Below, piece after piece: positions 1-5,639 of a stretch of DNA of 9,200 nt. How positions within the stretch are numbered: the first letter of the stretch is position 1; each line of letters starts with the position of its first letter. The notes below the pieces were generated by a model, which saw nothing but the letters and a program-made list of their open reading frames with translations, ran no database searches and had not been told where the DNA came from. This stretch comes from JAGFIY01 sp964499285 (GTDB lineage Bacteria; Bacteroidota; Ignavibacteria; Ignavibacteriales; Melioribacteraceae), in assembly GCA_964499285.1 (NCBI GenBank), contig CAZCLA010000062.1, positions 1 through 9,200 of the forward strand. Reading direction: 5' to 3'. Position numbers and translations under genes: made by a program.

Positions 1-158
1 ACTTTATAAAAACCAGATGACATTTCTTTATTGACTAATTCTGCTACTTCTCTTCCCAGTATATCATAAACTTTTAAAGAGACATGTGTTTGTTGAGGGA
101 TTGAAAAACTTATTGTTGTAGTCGGATTAAACGGGTTCGGGTAATTTTGCGATAGAGA
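1..158 (-). repeat. T9SS-tail coding DNA, copy A of a local direct repeat
   Basis: These bases, encoding the sorting domain of the beta-lactamase-like gene, align without gaps to 1392-1549 in the protease gene. Hand count: 107 of 120 bases identical over 1-120, and about 135 of 158 overall. The bodies of the two genes are unrelated, so the repeat is confined to the sorting module. The copy may continue beyond the left edge. Confidence 0.85.
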
Positions 159-1280
159 AAATTCATTTGTTATAATAGATTCTTCAACGGAGGTAATAAT
201 TTCACTATACGCTAATTCAGTTAGTTCTTGACCGACACCATAAATATCAGCAAAAGTCAGATTCAATATAATTGCCACAGTCAATTGAGATTCAGGTTCG
301 TATGCCGAAAAACTCAAATAACCCATGTATTGACCGGTATGACCGAAAAATGGTTTGTCAAATATTTTATATTTAATAATGCCGAGACCGTAGTCATAAG
401 TTGAGTTTCCCTGAACGGTTGTTGTCATTTGTTCTAATGATGACCTGTTAATCACTTCTTCTGAGAATAATTTTTTCAGAAAGACAGCAAGATCCACCGG
501 CGTGGAATAAATATATCCCGCGGCCCCACCGCTTGTGTGCATTGCCAACAGTGAATAATCTTCTAAATTATCCTGTTCACCATCATCATCTATATCAAAC
601 CAAGGAGTCATAACCGGACCGGTCGATTCATCTTCAATTGGAGTATACATTGTGGATAATTCCAAAGGAGTTAAAATTCTTTCATATAGAACCTCTCTGT
701 AGGATTTATCCTCAACTTGTTCTATAATACTACCAAGCATCAGATAACCTGTATTTGAATATTGCCATGAAGTTCCGGGCGGAAAATCGGGTTCCCCTAC
801 AAAGGCATCAATCAGATCATCCATTGTCCATGCTCTTGATGGGTTCGTTTTGAAGGAATCTACCCATGCATCAGTTGTATAATCTGACGTACCGCTCGTG
901 TGATTTAGCAATTGCCGTACGGTGATCTCGCCATCGATTTTGCTGGATGGTGTTAACCAGTTATCGATCTTATCATCTAAAGAAAGCTTACCCTCCTCAG
1001 CGAGCTGTAAAATTATGGCAGATGTCATCATTTTTGTATTACTTCCGATAGAGCCGTTCATATCAATTGTTACTGTATCCTGCGTATGAGGATTCGAATA
1101 ACCAGCCGTGCCTTTCCATATCAATTCGTCCCCTTTAAGCACTGCCGCCGAGACACCGAAGAGAGATTTTTCTTTCTGCAGCGACTCCAGTTTCCCTTGT
1201 AGTTTCTCCTGTAAAGTTTGAGCATTAATTGAGAGTACTAATGCTGCAACTATCAAAAGGGTTTCGACAATTTTTCTCAT
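1..1280 (-). CDS. Secreted serine beta-lactamase-like hydrolase (family S12) with T9SS sorting tail, 3' end cut by window
   Basis: Open from ATG 1280 to the left edge (426 codons, no stop; the last 25-35 or so residues lie outside). Residues 1-20 are a signal peptide (hydrophobic LLIVAALVL, then NA before Q21). The serine hydrolase fold follows with all three active-site motifs of the class C beta-lactamase/DD-peptidase family: S80-N-T-K83 (nucleophile and general base), Y174-S-N176, and H314-T-G316 in the KTG position. GQLLNHTSG-like wording (RQLLNHTSGTSDY) and PPGTSWQYSNTGY are typical of the family. From about residue 375 a T9SS type A domain begins (SLSQNYPNPFNP). An acidic stretch at residues 229-241 (DIDDDGEQDNLED) could bind calcium. 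The gene starts 14 nt after the protease stop; AGGA overlaps that stop, so coupling is likely. The real substrate (peptide, ester or lactam) cannot be told. Secretion to the surface argues against a housekeeping penicillin-binding protein. Confidence 0.93.
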   Translation of the reverse strand, partial: MRKIVETLLIVAALVLSINAQTLQEKLQGKLESLQKEKSLFGVSAAVLKGDELIWKGTAGYSNPHTQDTVTIDMNGSIGSNTKMMTSAIILQLAEEGKLSLDDKIDNWLTPSSKIDGEITVRQLLNHTSGTSDYTTDAWVDSFKTNPSRAWTMDDLIDAFVGEPDFPPGTSWQYSNTGYLMLGSIIEQVEDKSYREVLYERILTPLELSTMYTPIEDESTGPVMTPWFDIDDDGEQDNLEDYSLLAMHTSGGAAGYIYSTPVDLAVFLKKLFSEEVINRSSLEQMTTTVQGNSTYDYGLGIIKYKIFDKPFFGHTGQYMGYLSFSAYEPESQLTVAIILNLTFADIYGVGQELTELAYSEIITSVEESIITNEFSLSQNYPNPFNPTTTISFSIPQQTHVSLKVYDILGREVAELVNKEMSSGFYK

Positions 1281-1294
1281 TTAACTATACATTC

Positions 1295-3538
1295 CTACTT
1301 AACTAACAGCATTTTTCGGGTTTTAAAAAATTCGTTTGCTTTGAGTGAATAAAAGTATATTCCACTTGATAGATTTGATGCATCAAAATCAACTTTATAA
1401 AAACCAGCTGACATTTCTTTATTAACTAACTCAGCAACTTCTCTTCCAAGCACATCGTAAACTTTTAAGGAAACATGTGTTTGTTGAGAGATTGAAAAAC
1501 TTATTCTTGTACTTGGGTTGAAAGGGTTCGGGTAGTTTTGTGAAAGACTATATTCAACCGGAATTGTGTTATCATCATCAACCGAAGTAATCAATGTTTG
1601 TAAAGCAGCATGCACATCAACTCTTCCGTACCCAAATTCATTGTTAGGAACTGAACCTGTGATATCATCCGTGATTGAAGAATTCATCAAAACTTCAAAA
1701 GCTTCATCATAAGTTAAATCCGGATCTTGCTCCAACAACAATGCTACGACCCCTGTAAAATGAGGAGCTGACATACTGGTGCCCTGTAAGTGAACTGTTT
1801 TCTCGTTTAGCAATAAGTAATTTGGATAACTCGCGTCTTTTGAGTTACCCGCAGCTATCCAATGACCGGGTGCCATAAAATCCGGTTTTAGGCGTCCATC
1901 TCTTAGCGGTCCCATACTAGAAAAATAAGCCCGCCCGGTAATTGTTCCGTCTCTCTCAAATGGATTGCCGTCAATGTCATTCCAACTAAGTTTAGTAGTA
2001 AATGCCCCGATAGAAAAAACATTTAAAGCAGCGGATGGAGAACCGACAGTCATTAAATTATCTCCGGCAATAACATTATCTCCCGGACCGTTATTCGGCA
2101 AAAATCTACCGTTGACTATCCATGCATTAAACTCTGCCGATCCGTATGTATACAAACTGAAAAAGTAATCATTGAAATCGGAATCAGTATCATAAGTCAA
2201 ATTAATAAAAAAGTAATACGGTTCAATCGAAGTCGGTCTTCCATCTATACTCAAATTTCCTAATGTATCATTGTTTACAATAATTGGTAAATTTTGAAAA
2301 GATTCACCGTGACCAACAGATTCAGAAGTATAGAAAACTTGAGAATAATCTCGGGAGTAAACTTTTACTCCAACATTAAAATCGGTACTTTTTGGATAAC
2401 CAAATATAGCTGTTTGACCACTGGTTGAATCGGAAACATGCCAATATGTTTCCGAATCTTCTTCAACCGAATTTCCGTTCATCTGGTACTGAAGATGAAT
2501 AATTGATGACCCGCTGTTTCCCGCAGATGCAACAATCAATTTACCGGGTTCGACTAAATTTGTTAAGGCTTCTTCATATAATGCCATTCCCGTATTTCCG
2601 GTAACAGAACCGAGACTCAAATTTATTACTACCGGTTTGCCCATTTCTTCCGCGCGTTTCATGATATAATCACACCCATTAACAATATCATTCTCTCCAA
2701 AATATTGAACCCCTGCTCTGTAACCCTTTACAAAAACAATATCTGCTTCCGGGGCAACACCAACTAACGGATATTCCTCACCACCTGCATTACCGGCTGC
2801 AGTACTGGCAACATGAGTTCCATGACCATCATCATCAATCTGGTTTGAACTTGCTTGATCTAAATCGTCTTTTGTATATTCGGTTCCGAAATCAAATTCT
2901 GCCGGAGGATTTGAGTCATCGGACATATCCCAAAGATATTTTATACGGTTTCCGTTTTCATTACTGAAAGCCGGATGAGTCCAATCAATACCACTGTCAA
3001 ATACTCCTACAATTACTCCGTCACCTTTGTACGATCTAGGTAAGCCTTCGCCGGCATGTACTTTGTCTGCATTAATAAATGTTAAACTCGTATCCAATAA
3101 TGACTTTGTGTATTTAGCCGTTTCTATTTGCAGAACTTGGTCTTCAATAATGATCTCTGCCAATTTATTTATCGGGATTTCCGCTACTAAAATATCCTTA
3201 ATTATATTGGTTACTTTTCCACCTAATGCTTCAACCTGAATTTTAGTCTGCTGAGGAGAATTCGATTTTAAAAACACCGCCGAAAAAGGCAAATTTTGTT
3301 TGTATTTAATTACAGGAGCGTTTTCAACTGCTTTATATCTCCTTACTGCTTTGAGATTATCAGTCAAATTATTATAAATAAAGATCCTGGTTAAAGGATC
3401 AGCTTTTTGAAGCTGTTGATCGCTTATTCCGGCATTTTGATATATGTCTGCAGCAGTTTTAACACTTTGTGCGTTAATATTGCTTACAAGCATAATTAGA
3501 AAAAGGTAAATATATATGGTAAATCTTTTGGTTATCAT
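1295..3538 (-). CDS. Subtilisin-like serine protease (family S8) with inserted domain and T9SS sorting tail
   Basis: 747 residues. Signal peptide 1-23 (NINA before Q24). A propeptide-like region spans about 24-150 (VEALGGKVTN...ILVAEIPINKL, I9-like in character). The S8 triad is complete: D181 (VFDSGIDWTHP), H239 (DDDGHGTHVAS), S588 (LQGTSMSAPH), with oxyanion N341 (ASAGNSGS). About 245 residues separate N341 and S588, against about 65 in subtilisin BPN', so a beta-rich domain is inserted at roughly 350-500. That position, with KPVVINLSLGS just before, resembles CspA-like S8 proteases. The T9SS type A domain is 664-747, ending KMLLVK. The start is supported by a strong Shine-Dalgarno GGAGG (3546-3550), 7 nt from the ATG. 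The gene lies 22 nt after the BNR-protein gene and 14 nt before the hydrolase gene, so the three are probably one operon. Likely a surface or extracellular protease; its substrate is unknown. Confidence 0.95.
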   Translation of the reverse strand: MITKRFTIYIYLFLIMLVSNINAQSVKTAADIYQNAGISDQQLQKADPLTRIFIYNNLTDNLKAVRRYKAVENAPVIKYKQNLPFSAVFLKSNSPQQTKIQVEALGGKVTNIIKDILVAEIPINKLAEIIIEDQVLQIETAKYTKSLLDTSLTFINADKVHAGEGLPRSYKGDGVIVGVFDSGIDWTHPAFSNENGNRIKYLWDMSDDSNPPAEFDFGTEYTKDDLDQASSNQIDDDGHGTHVASTAAGNAGGEEYPLVGVAPEADIVFVKGYRAGVQYFGENDIVNGCDYIMKRAEEMGKPVVINLSLGSVTGNTGMALYEEALTNLVEPGKLIVASAGNSGSSIIHLQYQMNGNSVEEDSETYWHVSDSTSGQTAIFGYPKSTDFNVGVKVYSRDYSQVFYTSESVGHGESFQNLPIIVNNDTLGNLSIDGRPTSIEPYYFFINLTYDTDSDFNDYFFSLYTYGSAEFNAWIVNGRFLPNNGPGDNVIAGDNLMTVGSPSAALNVFSIGAFTTKLSWNDIDGNPFERDGTITGRAYFSSMGPLRDGRLKPDFMAPGHWIAAGNSKDASYPNYLLLNEKTVHLQGTSMSAPHFTGVVALLLEQDPDLTYDEAFEVLMNSSITDDITGSVPNNEFGYGRVDVHAALQTLITSVDDDNTIPVEYSLSQNYPNPFNPSTRISFSISQQTHVSLKVYDVLGREVAELVNKEMSAGFYKVDFDASNLSSGIYFYSLKANEFFKTRKMLLVK
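1392..1549 (-). repeat. T9SS-tail coding DNA, copy B of a local direct repeat
   Basis: Partner of bases 1-158, at a constant offset of 1391 bp. It encodes residues 664-715 or so of the protease (QNYPNPFNPST to AGFYKV). Most differences look like third-position changes, so the coding sequence is conserved. The tails at 3561-3810 and 8676-8955 code for the same module but are clearly more diverged in protein sequence. Confidence 0.85.
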
Positions 3539-3545
3539 TATTAAG

Positions 3546-3550
3546 CCTCC
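3546..3550 (-). promoter_or_regulatory. Strong Shine-Dalgarno site of the S8 protease gene
   Basis: Minus strand reads GGAGG, then 7 nt, then ATG at 3538. It lies inside the 22-nt gap after the upstream stop. It fixes the protease start and shows that this genome uses anti-SD pairing, unlike many Bacteroidota. Confidence 0.8.
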
Positions 3551-3560
3551 ACGAACTTTA

Positions 3561-4853
3561 CTATTTGATTAGCAACATTTTTTTAGACTGGTAAAAGGTG
3601 CCTGCAGAAATTGTGTAGAAATAAATTCCACTCGCCAATTTTGATGCATCAAATTGAATTTTATAATTACCTGCCGGACGGTCCTCATTAACCAATTCTG
3701 CAACTTCTTTACCAAGCACATCATACACCTTAAGTGAAACGCTCGTTTGATTTGGAATCGAGAAATTGATTGTTGTGCTTGGGTTAAATGGGTTTGGATA
3801 ATTTTGTGAAAGTAAAAAGCTTTTAGGTATTTCGGCTAATGATTCTACTGATGTAGTTATTCCAAAATGGGATAATTTTATTCTGCTTACAACAGAATCC
3901 GCGTGAGAAACAAAGAGGTAAGTATCATTTGAAGTTATATCATCTATTCTATCTGAATAAATGTCTCCGTTTGTATCAGTCCAGATATCATTTGTTGATT
4001 GATTGCGATATGATATTCCCCTTCCTTGAGATCCGAAAAAGCCGACAAATTCTGTTTCACCGACTAAATGAAGGCTGTTAACATTCACTTCAAAAAAATT
4101 GTTGTCAGATTCAAAGCTATTAGCAAAATCAGTTGAATGGAACATGCCGCTTTCACCAGCACTGTAATATTTACCAATTGTGAGATCCGAACCAGATTTA
4201 TTTACCGAAAAGTCTCGCAGGTAATTTCCAGTATAAAATTTACTTAACGAAAATTGGTCAAATGTTCTGCTCAACTTGTACATGTAGTTAGGCAAATTTC
4301 CGCTTAAAACATAAAGACCGGATTCACTGGATTCTATCTGCCTAACCACCGAAATTTCTATTTGAATATTAAAAGGAAGTTCAAGAGTTTCCCAGGTTTC
4401 ACCGTTATCGCTTGAGCGATATATAGCAGCTATAAATCCGGCGTATAGATAATCTCCGTCGGATTCTAAAGAATAGCAATTGGAACTTTTCGTGCCGTCG
4501 TTTTTTGCAACCCACGAAGAGCCAAGGTCTGATGTAGAATAAACTCCATCATTAGTTCCTAAAAATACCAACCCATTGTGCCATTCAAGAGAATAAAGAC
4601 CTGCAACGGAATCAGGAAGATTTGTGCTTATATCGGTAAATGAGGCTCCGTTATCAGTAGATAAAAATAGTTGTGTGGGCGGATAACTTCCATCTTCTGG
4701 ACCAGCAAAAACATATATATTATTGGCTGCTGAGAAAATATTAAAAACCCTAACTCCACTGTCTACCTTAAAATTTTCCCATTGTGCATTAACTGTCGAG
4801 ACAGTTAAGAGAAAAAAAACTGTTGAACATAAAAATGCTTTGATTGCTTTCAT
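3561..4853 (-). CDS. Secreted BNR/Asp-box beta-propeller protein with T9SS sorting tail
   Basis: 430 residues. Signal peptide 1-23 (hydrophobic STVFFLLTVST, VNA before Q24). The body contains Asp-box (BNR, sialidase-type S-x-D-x-G-x-x-W) motifs at 65-72 (STDNGASF), 106-114 (STSDLGSSW, slightly degenerate), 148-154 (SDNGETW) and a weak one at 240-247 (STDFANSF). Each sits in a blade with strands such as GLYSLEWHNGLVFLGTNDGVY. This is the fold of the sialidase/photosynthesis-stability-factor propellers, but Asp-boxes are structural and no catalytic residues of a sialidase can be recognised, so an enzymatic role is not supported. Binding or adhesion is possible. T9SS type A domain at 345-430, ending KMLLIK. 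Start ATG 4853 has AAGGTGAG (4859-4866) 5 nt upstream. First gene of the putative three-gene secreted operon, about 27 nt downstream of a predicted transcription start. Confidence 0.9.
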   Translation of the reverse strand: MKAIKAFLCSTVFFLLTVSTVNAQWENFKVDSGVRVFNIFSAANNIYVFAGPEDGSYPPTQLFLSTDNGASFTDISTNLPDSVAGLYSLEWHNGLVFLGTNDGVYSTSDLGSSWVAKNDGTKSSNCYSLESDGDYLYAGFIAAIYRSSDNGETWETLELPFNIQIEISVVRQIESSESGLYVLSGNLPNYMYKLSRTFDQFSLSKFYTGNYLRDFSVNKSGSDLTIGKYYSAGESGMFHSTDFANSFESDNNFFEVNVNSLHLVGETEFVGFFGSQGRGISYRNQSTNDIWTDTNGDIYSDRIDDITSNDTYLFVSHADSVVSRIKLSHFGITTSVESLAEIPKSFLLSQNYPNPFNPSTTINFSIPNQTSVSLKVYDVLGKEVAELVNEDRPAGNYKIQFDASKLASGIYFYTISAGTFYQSKKMLLIK

Positions 4854-4878
4854 ATTTGCTCACCTTTTTTTTGAAAAT

Positions 4879-4898
4879 TTAAGGATATTATATCTTAA
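4879..4898. promoter_or_regulatory. AT-rich palindrome overlapping the -10 box (possible operator)
   Basis: The plus strand reads ttaaggatattatatcttaa. The two halves TTAAGATAT and ATATCCTTAA are complementary apart from one extra base. It covers the -10 hexamer of the predicted promoter, where a bound regulator would block or alter transcription. Inverted repeats are typical of NarL/FixJ-type sites, and such a regulator gene lies immediately upstream, but AT-rich palindromes also arise by chance. Confidence 0.35.
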
Positions 4899-4915
4899 TA
4901 TTTTTGCCTGCACAA
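4887..4915 (-). promoter_or_regulatory. Sigma70-like promoter of the secreted-protein operon
   Basis: On the minus strand TTGTGC (4910-4915) is followed by 17 nt and a perfect TATAAT (4887-4892). The predicted start is near 4880, leaving a leader of about 27 nt that ends in the AAGGTGAG ribosome site before ATG 4853. The -35 matches the consensus only in TTG. It lies within the 100-bp spacer after the response regulator, so the three secreted genes may be transcribed separately from the two-component system. Confidence 0.4.
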
Positions 4916-4953
4916 TAGCATCTTAATGCGACATTGTGTCTTTTGGATAAATA

Positions 4954-5577
4954 TTAGATTTCGCCGCGGAGTTTTTTTGTTATTACTTCGGCTTTTGAAT
5001 TGACGTTCAATTTGCGGTAGACATTTCTGATATGTTGTCGAACAGTATCAATCGAAATATGATATTTATCTGCGATCATTTTATAGCTTAATCCTTCAAC
5101 AAGGCCGACGACAATATCATATTCTCTTTTTGTAAGTGGTTTTTCTAATTTTTGTTTCGGCTGGAAATATTCAATCACTTTTCTTGCGATGCGCGGGGAC
5201 ATCGGCGATCCGCCTTCAGCCAATATCGATAAATACTTTTTTATTTCTTCGAGCGGAGAATTCTTAAGTAAATAACCGGAAGCGCCTCCTTGAAGGCATT
5301 TAAATATTTTTTCTGGATCATCATGGACTGTAAGCATTACAATTTCTGCATCTGGTAGTTTTTCTTTAATTGAGCGGAGTGAATCATCGCCTTGTTTTCC
5401 CGGCAAACCTATATCGGATAATATAATATCGGGTTTATTTTCTTCTGATAGAATTTCAAAGAAATCTTCTATTGAGTTAACACTAATTGCACACTTGAAC
5501 TCATTTTGATGACTTAAGTATTTAAATAATAACTCACGTAATTCAAAATCATCTTCTATAATTGCTATGTTTTTCAT
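4954..5577 (-). CDS. NarL/FixJ (LuxR-type HTH) response regulator
   Basis: 207 residues from ATG 5577 (MKNIAIIEDD). A TTG nine bases upstream is also in frame, but the usual receiver-domain start favours the ATG; neither has a clear Shine-Dalgarno, and AUGs without one are common in this lineage. Receiver domain 1-120: acidic pocket E8-D9-D10, phospho-acceptor D55 (IILSDIGLPG), switch T83 (MLTVHDD), invariant K105 (GYLLKNSPLEEI). A short linker precedes the LuxR-type helix-turn-helix at about 147-207 (PLTKREYDIV...YHISIDTVRQHIRNVYRKLNV). All phosphorylation residues are intact, so it should act as a phosphorylation-controlled DNA-binding protein. It follows the histidine kinase gene by 62 nt; that kinase is of the HisKA_3 type that pairs with this regulator family. 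The secreted-protein operon next door is the obvious candidate target. Confidence 0.95.
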   Translation of the reverse strand: MKNIAIIEDDFELRELLFKYLSHQNEFKCAISVNSIEDFFEILSEENKPDIILSDIGLPGKQGDDSLRSIKEKLPDAEIVMLTVHDDPEKIFKCLQGGASGYLLKNSPLEEIKKYLSILAEGGSPMSPRIARKVIEYFQPKQKLEKPLTKREYDIVVGLVEGLSYKMIADKYHISIDTVRQHIRNVYRKLNVNSKAEVITKKLRGEI

Positions 5578-5639
5578 ACAGATCAAAGTTGTTTTTTATA
5601 TTATAAAAGTACAATCGCATAAAAATGCTATTAGAATTT

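Noticed and set aside
3561..4853. Sialidase function for the BNR protein
   Set aside because: Asp-boxes are structural; no Arg triad or other sialidase catalytic pattern could be recognised.
5600..5605. TATAAT before the response regulator as its own promoter
   Set aside because: No acceptable -35 at 16-18 nt; in AT-rich DNA a lone -10 is not enough.
5617..5628. Small hairpin gcat-aaaa-atgc between kinase and regulator as a terminator
   Set aside because: Only a 4-bp stem and no U-tract; the two genes are expected to be co-transcribed.
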